Assembly (NCBI GenBank): GCA_934433135.1
Contig: CAKRZO010000013.1
Coordinates: 37,793-101,792, forward strand
Source of the DNA: an uncultured Acetatifactor sp.
GTDB lineage: Bacteria > Bacillota > Clostridia > Lachnospirales > Lachnospiraceae
Direction: 5' to 3'
Length of the DNA: 64,000 nucleotides
Positions 23,514 to 32,143 of this stretch are shown piece after piece. A program made the position numbers and the translations under genes. Numbering within the stretch: position 1 is the first letter of the stretch; each line of letters begins with the position of its first letter. The notes beneath the pieces are model-generated. The model worked only from the letters and a program-made list of their open reading frames with translations, had not been told where the DNA came from and did not search any database.

Positions 23514-25132
23514 AAAAAGTGAAGCGTTTTAAAGATCCGATATACGGATATATAAGCATTAAAGAATCTGTAATTTCAAATATTGTTGATACAGCAGGGT
23601 TTCAACGTCTAAGAAATGTTATTCAGACAAGTTATTCTCCATTATATTCTTCAGCGGTGCACAATCGTTTTGTGCATTCGCTGGGAGTTTATCATTTGGG
23701 TTGTATTGTTTCCAAGAGTATAGACAGTAATAAAAGTGAATACACAGATGCCGGAGAAATCGATAGAATTTTAGAAATTTTCAAGACGGCGTGTTTGCTA
23801 CATGATTTGGGACATGCTCCTTTTTCTCATACGGGGGAAGAGTATTATCTCGAAAATGGAAAACGGGATTTTCTGCATAATGCAGTTATAGAACTTACGA
23901 AAGATACCGACTTGGAGGAAGAGATAAAAAGCAAAAATTATAAAGCCGCACCACATGAACTTATGAGTGTGATTGTAGCTCTTAAAGATTACGATTTTTT
24001 GTTTCAAAATGATGCGGAAAAAAGTTTTTTTGCACGATGCATATTGGGGTACTCTTATGTAAAGAGGCCAGGAAAGAGATATTCATTTTTGAACGGTATG
24101 ATCTCCTTGTTAAATTCATCGGTCATTGATGTTGATAAGTTAGATTATTTAATACGCGATGCCTACATAACAGGATTTGACACAGTATCGATTGATTATG
24201 AGAGACTTCTTCAAAGCATCAGATTTCGTAAAGAAGGGGATACATACCAGATTGTGTACACAAAAGATGCCATTAGTGTTATTGAAAATGTAGTGTATGC
24301 CCATGATGCTGAGCGAAAGTGGATACAAAATCACCCGATTGTTCAATATGAGGCTTACTTATTGCAAAGTGCAATGGGAATATTGCGTGATAAATATGAG
24401 CAGGTTAATCTGTTTTCTTATGAAGCATTAACTGAAAAAGGTATAAAGATATCTGAGGATTACAGGGTTTCACTATTATGCGATGCAGATATTACATTTT
24501 TGATTAAAAATATTGACTGCGATTTTGTAAGGGAATATTTTCAAAGAAAGAACAGAAGACATCCATTATGGAAATCGGAAGCAGAATATAAAGCCATTTT
24601 CGGCACCGGATATACAAATGATGTTTTTGAAATCGTTGAAGATGGCCTTGACGCTTTATGCAAATACTTAAATTTTGTACGCAGATCACAAGAAATAAAT
24701 AATGATGCATTATTGGCTTGTAAAAAAGATATAGAAAATGTTCAGATACTATGTACCAAAGAAGTAATGAAAAAAGAAAATATAGAAGCGATGATTGCTG
24801 AAAAAAGAAAGCATTTGCGATGGATGGAGGCATTAAAAGCATTTGCAGAGGAACAGAAGATTGCCTTTGATTTCATTATTCTCAAGGCAAGTCAGTTTAA
24901 CAGCGGATTTGCCAAAGAAGCATTTGCTAAAATTCAAATTGAATTTAATACCTTACTAAGACCGTGTTATTTTGAGAAAGTAACGAATACGCTTAAAGCA
25001 GAGAAAAGTTCAAGAGAAAAGTACTTTTATTTGTTTTACAGAAGAACGGACAAAGAAATTAAAGTGGATTTAAGAAGGCTGGCGGTATGGTTGGGAAATA
25101 TAGCGATGGAGGAAGCTTTTAAGAAAAATTAG
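23510..25132 (+). CDS. HD-domain dNTPase-like phosphohydrolase (COG1078 type)
   Basis: The 540-residue protein resembles the SAMHD1/dGTPase-like group. The metal and catalytic motif residues are clear: NRFVHSLGVYHLG (His56), CLLHDLGHAPFSH (His98, Asp99, His102) and VIDVDKLDYLIRDAYITG (Asp207/Asp209). The C-terminal 200 residues are Lys/Glu-rich and helical. Related enzymes hydrolyse dNTPs, and some bacterial ones act in phage defence by nucleotide depletion. TTG 23510, after GGGGG, is taken as start because it overlaps the upstream stop. With its small partner it sits in an AT-rich insert between 55-bp direct repeats. Confidence 0.82.
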   Translation: MKKVKRFKDPIYGYISIKESVISNIVDTAGFQRLRNVIQTSYSPLYSSAVHNRFVHSLGVYHLGCIVSKSIDSNKSEYTDAGEIDRILEIFKTACLLHDLGHAPFSHTGEEYYLENGKRDFLHNAVIELTKDTDLEEEIKSKNYKAAPHELMSVIVALKDYDFLFQNDAEKSFFARCILGYSYVKRPGKRYSFLNGMISLLNSSVIDVDKLDYLIRDAYITGFDTVSIDYERLLQSIRFRKEGDTYQIVYTKDAISVIENVVYAHDAERKWIQNHPIVQYEAYLLQSAMGILRDKYEQVNLFSYEALTEKGIKISEDYRVSLLCDADITFLIKNIDCDFVREYFQRKNRRHPLWKSEAEYKAIFGTGYTNDVFEIVEDGLDALCKYLNFVRRSQEINNDALLACKKDIENVQILCTKEVMKKENIEAMIAEKRKHLRWMEALKAFAEEQKIAFDFIILKASQFNSGFAKEAFAKIQIEFNTLLRPCYFEKVTNTLKAEKSSREKYFYLFYRRTDKEIKVDLRRLAVWLGNIAMEEAFKKN

Positions 25133-25217
25133 TCTTTTCCTTTTTATTTCAGCATTTTAAACCAAAACGGGGTAATTCTCTCCCGTGAAAAGAAACAGCT
25201 TTTCATGAAAAGATTGT

Positions 25218-25273
25218 CGGCAGGAGATATCATTTTTTACATGATTTGATTTCCCACATAATAGGTTGCTCCT
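25218..25273 (-). repeat. Third remnant of the Phd/DprA-like module (direct repeat)
   Basis: These 56 bases match 22561-22615 in the same orientation with about three differences. On the minus strand they hold GGAGCAACCTATT, ATG TGG and the first codons of the DprA-like gene, broken at the same junction as copy 2. The two direct repeats bracket Phd copy 2 and the HD-hydrolase pair. The remaining bases of 25133-25370 hold no gene. Confidence 0.8.
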
Positions 25274-25370
25274 TAATAATCAAAACATCTGTTCTGCTGC
25301 TATACTATTATGCAGAGATATTTTCAAGCTTTTATTCTAAATTTGCAAGCCTTTTATCAAAGTTTTTTTA

Positions 25371-27056
25371 TCAAATAACCGGATGGTAAACGGTTACACT
25401 GGTGCCATCCGGTCCTGACGTGATGGTATAGCCGCCTTTGTTATCAAAGAGCAGACGGATACGGCTGATTACATTTTTCAGACCAATGTTCTTGTTTAAA
25501 AATAAAGAATCGGAATCCAGATAACTTTTAAGCTCCTCCAGTGCCTCTTTGCTCATGCCGGCGCCGTTATCGGTTACACAGATCGACAACCTGTCCTGTC
25601 TGCAAAAGGCAGAAACGGTGATTTTCCCGGTTTTTTTCCGGTACAGTTTTTTAATGCCGTGTTCCACCGCATTTTCCACAAGAGGCTGGATAATGGATTT
25701 TAAAGTGTGCAGATCATAGAGTTCCTGGGAAATCTCCAATGCAAAAGAAAAGGAGTGGTCGTGTTTTATTTCGGCAATTTCCACGTAGGACTTTAACATT
25801 TCCACTTCTTCTTTTAAGGTGACGAGATATTCTTCGGTTTTCAGGGCATACCGCAGGATATCGGACAGGCGGGAAATCAGACTCACGGCTTCGGTACGGT
25901 TATCCTCTCCCTGAATCGAATAGGAGATCATATTTAGGGTATTAAACAAAAAGTGCGGGTTGATCTGCGTCTGCAGCGCGATTGCCTGCGCCTTTTTTAA
26001 GCTGGTTACTTTTTCCAAAAGCTGGTATTCCAGATTCCGGTTGCTTAAGGCGATTCCTTTCGTCTTTTCCATCAGATAATATAATTCATTGGTTCCCGGC
26101 ATGTCGCTTTGGATATTCGGATTTTCCAGAGAAGTAATAACCGACAGGATGGATAAATACTGTTTTCTGGCAAACGTGATGCTTAAAAGGATGGACAATA
26201 CCACAACGCCAAAGGAAGACAGAATGATTAAAAACATATTGAAATTAAAGCGCAAAGGCTGACTGCCGATTTGGGAAGAGTAGGAAAATTCCACAGGGCT
26301 GTCTGCTGACGCTACGGTATACTGCATGGCATTTTTACTCTCATCATAAAAATAATCAAAAAGAATCTCTTCGGTTCCGGGAAGGGTAATCCGGAAGCCT
26401 TCCAACGATTTATCTTTGATATTTAGCAGTTTGGCAAGTGTATTTCCCGATATTTTAATGACTAAAATACCTTGTCTCGGATAAGGATAGTTAATGGCAT
26501 AGCAAAAAGTCAGATAGTCCGTCCCATTGTAGGGAAGACAGGCAATATAGTTTTGTTCGCCTCTTTTTATAAATTCGTCATACCAGGAGGAGTCCGGAAA
26601 GTCTTTCAGATAATTGCCGGATCTGGACAGAAAGGAATAGACATAATCCGCATGAGGACTGTAAAGGTAAATGTAGTCGATATTGCCGGAATAATCGATA
26701 AAAAGAGAGGCTTCTTTCGCCACTTTCTGTACAGGGGAGGAGCCTGTTACGTTGTTAATGAAAATGTCGTTGGACAGCAGATCGGAGACATTGGAACTGA
26801 GCGTTACCTGTTCCCGGTACGTATCCGCCTGGGAAAAAAGCGTATAGATCAGATTGGCATTCCGTTCTGCGGCCGAACGAATATACCGGCCGGTTTCTTC
26901 TTTCTGTGAGTTGATAAAAAAGAGGGAAATCACAAAAATCAGCATAAGAATCGGCAGCGTAACGGTAATTAATATATGAAAAAAGTAAGTCATGAACAAA
27001 CTTTTCATTTTATATCTGGAAATCAGTTCCGAAGAAAATTTATGAAGTACGGACAT
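25371..27056 (-). CDS. YesM-type sensor histidine kinase
   Basis: The 561-residue membrane kinase has an N-terminal membrane helix (about 22-48), an extracytoplasmic sensor region (about 50-280), a second helix (about 280-305) and a cytoplasmic kinase. The phosphoacceptor is His368 in QINPHFLFNTLN. The ATP domain shows PLVENAVEHGI and VTDNGAGMS. YesM kinases detect extracellular oligosaccharides or transporter state and phosphorylate an AraC-type response regulator. The regulator gene ends four bases upstream, and the pair is divergent from an ABC transporter that it probably controls. Confidence 0.92.
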   Translation of the reverse strand: MSVLHKFSSELISRYKMKSLFMTYFFHILITVTLPILMLIFVISLFFINSQKEETGRYIRSAAERNANLIYTLFSQADTYREQVTLSSNVSDLLSNDIFINNVTGSSPVQKVAKEASLFIDYSGNIDYIYLYSPHADYVYSFLSRSGNYLKDFPDSSWYDEFIKRGEQNYIACLPYNGTDYLTFCYAINYPYPRQGILVIKISGNTLAKLLNIKDKSLEGFRITLPGTEEILFDYFYDESKNAMQYTVASADSPVEFSYSSQIGSQPLRFNFNMFLIILSSFGVVVLSILLSITFARKQYLSILSVITSLENPNIQSDMPGTNELYYLMEKTKGIALSNRNLEYQLLEKVTSLKKAQAIALQTQINPHFLFNTLNMISYSIQGEDNRTEAVSLISRLSDILRYALKTEEYLVTLKEEVEMLKSYVEIAEIKHDHSFSFALEISQELYDLHTLKSIIQPLVENAVEHGIKKLYRKKTGKITVSAFCRQDRLSICVTDNGAGMSKEALEELKSYLDSDSLFLNKNIGLKNVISRIRLLFDNKGGYTITSGPDGTSVTVYHPVI

Positions 27057-27060
27057 AGGA

Positions 27061-28284
27061 TCACATCTTTCTGTATTTATTGCGGTAATCGGTGGGGGTA
27101 AGACCGGTATAGATTTTAAACTGCTTCACAAAGTAGGAATGCTGGGAGAATCCTACCATCTGAAAAACAGAAGTAATCCGTACATTGGTACTTACCAGTA
27201 TCTTTTTGGCAGCTTCGATCCGCAGATTACAGAGGTAATTGACGAAGTTCATGCCAAAATGTTCTTTAAACAACTTGGAAAAGTAAGTGGGATTGAATCC
27301 CGTTTCGGCGGCAAGACCTTCCAGGGTAATATCCTGCATATAACATTCCTCCAGGGTCTGCTTTACTTTTTGGAAAATGATCTGCTTGTCCTGACCCAGG
27401 ACAACCTGCTTTTTTGACCGGAACTTTTCACGGTAACGAAACAATTCATCCGCCCGGTTGGTATTTAATTCGGTATTCAGAGAAATATCCATATGCAGAC
27501 ATTCCGCAAAAACATTGACCAAATCCTTCTGATAGGCAGACAGAAAGTGAGAAAACTGTTCGAAACTCACGCCCTTTTTGGAAATCAAAAAGATATCAAA
27601 TCCGGTATGATAGAAAAAAGTAAGGCCGGACCAGGCACAGTAGTGCTCCGTATTCAGAAGCTGTTCTATGGCAAAGATCAGTTTTTCTTGCCCGTGTGTC
27701 CATTTCTGATTATGATACCGTTCCGGATCCGTAATTGCGGCGCAGATACTTGCAAAGCAGGCGGAATGCAGGTCCAGTTCTATGCCGGAGGCGGAAAAAT
27801 CTTTTGAAAACAGATCTGTGTCAGTGCCGTCATCCATCAACAGGTTAATAAAAAGCTTACGAATAGCGGAACTTACCGTACTTCCTTTAAACGGACTCTG
27901 TCGGTAGGTTTTGTTTAAGAGCATGCTTGTTTCGGACAGAACCTCCGACAGAGCGTCTACTGTAATAGGCTTTACCAGATAGGAAGCAACGTTATAGGTA
28001 ATGGCCTGACGGGCATATTCAAAATCCTTATAGGCACTCAGAAAAATAACCTTGGCAGCCGGATTGGTCTGATGCAGGTATTTTGCGATATCCAGACCGC
28101 TTACATCCGACATGGAAATATCCGTGATGATCAGGTCGGTTTTATTCTCCTTTAAATAAGCTAGCGCCTCTGCCGGATTATAAAAGGCCTGTTTCAGACA
28201 GAAACCGTAATGCTCCCAGTTGATAAGCTTTTTTAAAGCTTTCAGCTGGAAGATTTCATCATCAATTAAAATCAGCGAAAACAT
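27061..28284 (-). CDS. YesN-type response regulator with AraC output
   Basis: The 407-residue protein has a receiver domain with LILIDDE, phosphoacceptor Asp55 (LIITDISM) and Lys105 (YLVKPI), a central linker domain, and C-terminal tandem helix-turn-helix motifs (TLEGLAAETGFNPTYFSKLF, and ITSVFQMVGFSQHSYFVKQF). When phosphorylated it should activate the divergent transporter genes. ATG 28284 is chosen because it lies directly before the receiver strand; AAGGAAGG is upstream. Confidence 0.92.
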   Translation of the reverse strand: MFSLILIDDEIFQLKALKKLINWEHYGFCLKQAFYNPAEALAYLKENKTDLIITDISMSDVSGLDIAKYLHQTNPAAKVIFLSAYKDFEYARQAITYNVASYLVKPITVDALSEVLSETSMLLNKTYRQSPFKGSTVSSAIRKLFINLLMDDGTDTDLFSKDFSASGIELDLHSACFASICAAITDPERYHNQKWTHGQEKLIFAIEQLLNTEHYCAWSGLTFFYHTGFDIFLISKKGVSFEQFSHFLSAYQKDLVNVFAECLHMDISLNTELNTNRADELFRYREKFRSKKQVVLGQDKQIIFQKVKQTLEECYMQDITLEGLAAETGFNPTYFSKLFKEHFGMNFVNYLCNLRIEAAKKILVSTNVRITSVFQMVGFSQHSYFVKQFKIYTGLTPTDYRNKYRKM

Positions 28285-28430
28285 AATGGTAAAGAGTCCT
28301 TCCTTAAAAGCAGCTTTTATGAGAATATTATACTTCATTTTGACGGGTAAAAAAAGAAAGGAAAACAAACTTCACAAAAAAGTACAGCAGATTCAGAAAA
28401 ATGTGCATCGAAATGATGAGAAAAACAAAG

Positions 28431-28436
28431 TATAAT
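28431..28436 (+). promoter_or_regulatory. -10 box of the LplB/LplC-type transporter operon
   Basis: TATAAT lies 42 bp before the first permease, in the divergent region with the YesN gene. No good -35 box is seen at the right distance, which fits a promoter that needs the AraC-type activator. Confidence 0.4.
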
Positions 28437-28477
28437 GTGACCATACGATTTGAGAACAGGACAGGAAGCGCAAGGAT

Positions 28478-29410
28478 ATGAAGGCAAAATATGGTATCGA
28501 AAGAAAAAAGAAAAGAATCACCGGACGTGAGTGGCAGTGGATTTTTATGTGTATTCTCCCTGTGCTCCATGTGTTTGTATATAGCTATTTGACGTTGTAT
28601 GGTCTTCTGATTCCGTTTAAGGACTATAAGTTCGGAAGAGGCATCTGGGGAAGCGATTGGGTCGGACTTGACAATATATTGGTTTTCCTTCGCTCCAATG
28701 ATGCCATCAGGCTGACAAGGAATACTCTGTTTCTGAATGTGATTTTGATCAGCACGTCCATGATAGCTCAAATAGCGCTGGCAATTATATTCTACCTGCT
28801 GACAAGCAGGAGGGGACTTAAGGTGTATCAGACGGTTATGATAACGCCTCATTTCCTGTCCTGGGTCGTAGGGGGCTATGTGGCTTATGCGATCCTGACA
28901 CAGAACGGAGTAATCAATACGTTGCTGAAAAATATCGGAATGCAGCCGATTTCCTTTTATACACAGGGGTCTTACTGGCCGGCGATTTTGTCCGTTGCCA
29001 ATGTCTGGAAAGGTGTGGGCATGGGATGCATTATCTATTACGCCACACTCATGGGAGTAGATAGCTCCTTATATGAAGCAGCCAGAATTGACGGAGCCAA
29101 AAGAAGGCAGGAAATTCGTTATATTATGCTTCCTATGTTGTCGCGGGTTATTGTACTGAATCTGATCATGGCAATCGGCGGGATCTTAAGTTCCGACTTC
29201 GGACTGTTTTATAATATGACCAGAGATTCCGGCAGCCTCTATGCTACAACCGATGTAATTGATACATACGTATACAGAGCCATGAGAGTCATGGGAGACA
29301 TGGAATTATCCAGTGCGGTCGGTCTGTTAAAATCAGTAATCGGATTTGTATTGGTTTATATTACCAACTGGCTGGTCAGACGTTATGATGAAGAATTAAG
29401 TCTGTTTTAA
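28478..29410 (+). CDS. CUT1 sugar ABC transporter permease, LplB type
   Basis: The 310-residue protein has six membrane helices and begins with the LplB-like cytosolic segment RITGREWQWIFMCILPV. The EAA loop that contacts the ATPase reads YEAARIDGAKRRQEIRYIML. Such permeases move oligosaccharides with a lipoprotein receptor. No ATPase gene is present in the window, so a shared MsmX-like ATPase is assumed. The second permease follows 32 bp downstream. Confidence 0.92.
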   Translation: MKAKYGIERKKKRITGREWQWIFMCILPVLHVFVYSYLTLYGLLIPFKDYKFGRGIWGSDWVGLDNILVFLRSNDAIRLTRNTLFLNVILISTSMIAQIALAIIFYLLTSRRGLKVYQTVMITPHFLSWVVGGYVAYAILTQNGVINTLLKNIGMQPISFYTQGSYWPAILSVANVWKGVGMGCIIYYATLMGVDSSLYEAARIDGAKRRQEIRYIMLPMLSRVIVLNLIMAIGGILSSDFGLFYNMTRDSGSLYATTDVIDTYVYRAMRVMGDMELSSAVGLLKSVIGFVLVYITNWLVRRYDEELSLF

Positions 29411-29442
29411 GAAAAAAGGCGGAGAACCGAGGTATAGAAAGC

Positions 29443-30330
29443 ATGAAAAAAAAGAACCGAATCACGCAGATCATCATACATATTTTCCTGATTCTTGCCT
29501 GTGCAGTGACAATTTATCCGTTGCTGCTGTGTCTGGGGGTCTCTTTTACGGATGAGCGGGAAGTTATGAATGACGGGTATAAATTGATCCCGCATACGTT
29601 CAGCATTGCAAGCTATCGCTATGTTTTCAGTGCGCCGAAGAGAATTATCAATGCATATAAGGTAACGGCATTTTATTCCATTGTGCAGACCCTGTTGATG
29701 CTCTTTTTTAATTCCCTGATGGCATACCCGTTATCCAGAAGAAATTTCCGGTTCCGCAATAAGTTGAACTTTTATCTTTATTTTACCTGCCTGTTCAGCG
29801 GAGGAGCTGTTCCGGTCTATATTTTGAATACACGGTATCTGCATTTAAATGACACCATCTGGATTTATATCATTCCCGGACTGGTAGGAGCCTGGACAAT
29901 CTTCTATATCCGGACATCCTTTCAGGCGGTGCCGGAGGAAATCGTAGAGTCAGCCGTTATGGACGGAGCCAGTGAATTCCGGATTTTGCTGACGTTCATG
30001 ATGCCTCTTTCCAAACCGGTACTGGCGACAATGGCATTAGGATCTTTCCTCGGCAACTGGAACGGCTGGTATACTTCTTTGCTGTATATCAATAAGCGGT
30101 CGGATCTTGCCAGTCTGAACTTCCTTTTACAGGAGATCCTGATGAAGATAACGGCGCTGACAAAGCTGGAAGAAACAGGAAGGGGGCAAATGGTGGATAT
30201 CACTTCCATTCCCAGTGAAACCGTAAGGATGGCCATGCTGTTTGTGGTAGCGGGACCTGCACTGGTGGTCTTTCCGTTTTTTCAGAAGTACTTTGTAAAA
30301 GGCATGATAGTGGGAAGTGTAAAAGGGTAA
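29443..30330 (+). CDS. CUT1 sugar ABC transporter permease, LplC/YtcP type
   Basis: The 295-residue protein has six membrane helices. The EAA loop is VESAVMDGASEFRILLTFMM, followed by PLSKPVLATMALG. The long periplasmic loop typical of LplC/YtcP is present (VSFTDEREVMNDGYKLIPHT). It is the partner of the permease at 28478. These pairs with a 500-residue lipoprotein typically carry pectin- or mannan-derived oligosaccharides in Firmicutes. Confidence 0.92.
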   Translation: MKKKNRITQIIIHIFLILACAVTIYPLLLCLGVSFTDEREVMNDGYKLIPHTFSIASYRYVFSAPKRIINAYKVTAFYSIVQTLLMLFFNSLMAYPLSRRNFRFRNKLNFYLYFTCLFSGGAVPVYILNTRYLHLNDTIWIYIIPGLVGAWTIFYIRTSFQAVPEEIVESAVMDGASEFRILLTFMMPLSKPVLATMALGSFLGNWNGWYTSLLYINKRSDLASLNFLLQEILMKITALTKLEETGRGQMVDITSIPSETVRMAMLFVVAGPALVVFPFFQKYFVKGMIVGSVKG

Positions 30331-30402
30331 GTGCAAGAGACGGGATCCATCTCTGAGAAATGTATCGAATAGTAACAAGGCGGTAAGAAAAAGATAAGTT
30401 TA

Positions 30403-30420
30403 CCATCTGAATAAAGATGG
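30403..30420 (+). promoter_or_regulatory. Hairpin between permease and lipoprotein genes
   Basis: CCATCT, a 6-base loop and AGATGG form a small hairpin, followed by ATTAAATTTAAT. It may stabilise the lipoprotein message or weakly terminate upstream transcription. Confidence 0.3.
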
Positions 30421-30467
30421 ATTAAATTTAATAAATGTATACATCTATCTACAAGGAGGAAGAGAAC

Positions 30468-32027
30468 ATGAAAAAAAGTAAGGCAACAAGAATGCTGGCG
30501 CTGTTAATGGGAATGCTTCTGGTATTATCCATGGCAGCCTGTGGGAACAAGACGAAGGTGGATGATAAGGGTACAGATTCCAAAAGTACTGAGGTAAAGA
30601 GCAGTGAAGCCCAATCCGTGCCGGAAAGCACCCAAGAGGAACCGAAGGAAATCGTGGAAATCAAAGTGATTGCACCGATCGGTTACGGTATGGAAGATAC
30701 CCAGAAGGTAGTGGATGCTTTGAATGTGCTTCTGGAAGAAAAGATCGGTGTCAGAGTGGATTTAGAAGCACTTTCTTTTTCGGACTATGACGGCGTTGTA
30801 AACATGAAGTATGCTTCCGGAGAAGAGTTTGATGTTATCTGGGCATGTGACTGGACCAATGATATTGTGGCTGCAGTGAACAATGAAGTGGTTATGGAGA
30901 TTTCCGATGCGATTACGAAATATTGTCCGAAGCTGTATGATACGATGCCGGAGTCTTATTGGGAGCTTTCCAAAATAAACGGCGGCTTGTATGCGGTTCC
31001 GAATATGCAGAGTGCAACAGCTTCTCCCGGACTGGTGGTACAGAAAGAACTTGCAGATAAGTACGGACTGTACCCGGAAAAAGTAAAGAGCGTTTCCGAT
31101 ATGGAAGATTTTTGGGATGCATTGGTTGAAAATGAAAAGGATATCTGGTCGATCCGTGCAGGACTTGCTACCGACTGCATCAAAGAAGGCTTCTCGTTCT
31201 ACGGAACCAGTACTGTTATCAGCTATGATCTGGATGACATGTACAATACCGATAAGTGGGAAGTAAAGCCTATTTGGGAATTGGACGGCTGGGTGGATCA
31301 GGTTTATAAGATCCATGAATGGTATGAAAAAGGGTATATCAGAAGCGATGTTGCATCTGTTATGTCCGATGCGGAAGATGTAAAAGCCGGTAAGTACGCT
31401 ACCTTCAGTTACGGATGGACACCCGGAGCGGACGTTACGGTATCTACCGCTTACGGAAAAGAGTATTATGCAATCCGGACGGGTACGGCCGTAGTCGGTA
31501 CTGCGACACCTATGAGCGCTATGTGGGCAATCAGTGCAAACTCCGAGAAAGTAAAAGCAGCTCTTGACTTTATTTATCTTCTGCACACAGATAAGGAAGT
31601 ATTGAATATGCTTACCTATGGTATCGAAGGAGAACATTATACCTGGGTAGATGAGGATCATATTCGTCTGGCGGAAGGCGTAGATATGAAATTTAAAAAC
31701 GATGCCTGGGTTACCGGGGATGTTTACCTGGCATATCTTCTGGAAGGAAACGATGAGGATGTTAAAGAACAGCAGAAAGCCTATGGGGAAACGCTGCCGA
31801 CCGATCCTTTGGCAGGATTCCTGTTCAATTCAGAGAATGTAAAGACCCAGGTAGCGCAGCTTGCAACCGTCTGGTCTGAATTCGCGAACATGAGAAGCAA
31901 GGGTACCGTAGATGTAGATACCGAACTGCCTAAATTCATTGAGAGAATGAAAGGCGCAGGCGTAGAAGATGTGGTGAAGGAAGTAGACAGACAGCTTCAG
32001 GAATTCCTGGCAAACAAAAAGAAATAA
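30468..32027 (+). CDS. Extracellular solute-binding lipoprotein (LplA/YtcQ-like)
   Basis: The 519-residue protein starts with a lipoprotein signal: positive MKKSKATR, a hydrophobic core and lipobox LSMAACG with Cys24. An Asp/Ser/Lys linker to about residue 60 follows, then a cluster B/D-type sugar receptor fold (VEIKVIAPIGYGMEDTQ; WDALVENEKDIW). AAGGAGG precedes ATG 30468. It is anchored outside the membrane and hands oligosaccharides to the two upstream permeases. A strong terminator closes the transporter operon at 32041-32070. Confidence 0.93.
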   Translation: MKKSKATRMLALLMGMLLVLSMAACGNKTKVDDKGTDSKSTEVKSSEAQSVPESTQEEPKEIVEIKVIAPIGYGMEDTQKVVDALNVLLEEKIGVRVDLEALSFSDYDGVVNMKYASGEEFDVIWACDWTNDIVAAVNNEVVMEISDAITKYCPKLYDTMPESYWELSKINGGLYAVPNMQSATASPGLVVQKELADKYGLYPEKVKSVSDMEDFWDALVENEKDIWSIRAGLATDCIKEGFSFYGTSTVISYDLDDMYNTDKWEVKPIWELDGWVDQVYKIHEWYEKGYIRSDVASVMSDAEDVKAGKYATFSYGWTPGADVTVSTAYGKEYYAIRTGTAVVGTATPMSAMWAISANSEKVKAALDFIYLLHTDKEVLNMLTYGIEGEHYTWVDEDHIRLAEGVDMKFKNDAWVTGDVYLAYLLEGNDEDVKEQQKAYGETLPTDPLAGFLFNSENVKTQVAQLATVWSEFANMRSKGTVDVDTELPKFIERMKGAGVEDVVKEVDRQLQEFLANKKK

Positions 32028-32040
32028 AAAATCTTACGGA

Positions 32041-32070
32041 AAGATGCAGATGCTCATCTGCATCTTTTTC
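32041..32070 (+). terminator. Strong Rho-independent terminator after the lipoprotein gene
   Basis: AAGATGCAGATG and CATCTGCATCTT pair perfectly over 12 bp around a minimal CT turn, followed by TTTTC. Confidence 0.85.
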
Positions 32071-32071
32071 G

Positions 32072-32112
32072 AAGCAGTGCGCCTTTGTAAGTGGCGCGTC
32101 TGAATTGTAATG
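32072..32112. repeat. Palindromic intergenic repeat, partial copy E
   Basis: GAAGCAGTGCGC and GTGGCGCGTCTGAATTGTAA match the terminal part of the repeat at 48419-48522. It lies between the terminator and the GH78 gene. Confidence 0.45.
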
Positions 32113-32143
32113 AAAACAGAGCCAGAGTAAAAAGGATAAAAAA

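Noticed and set aside
30762..31661. Open frame of 299 codons on the minus strand
   Set aside because: It is opposite the solute-binding lipoprotein gene, and the translation is low-quality and without motifs.
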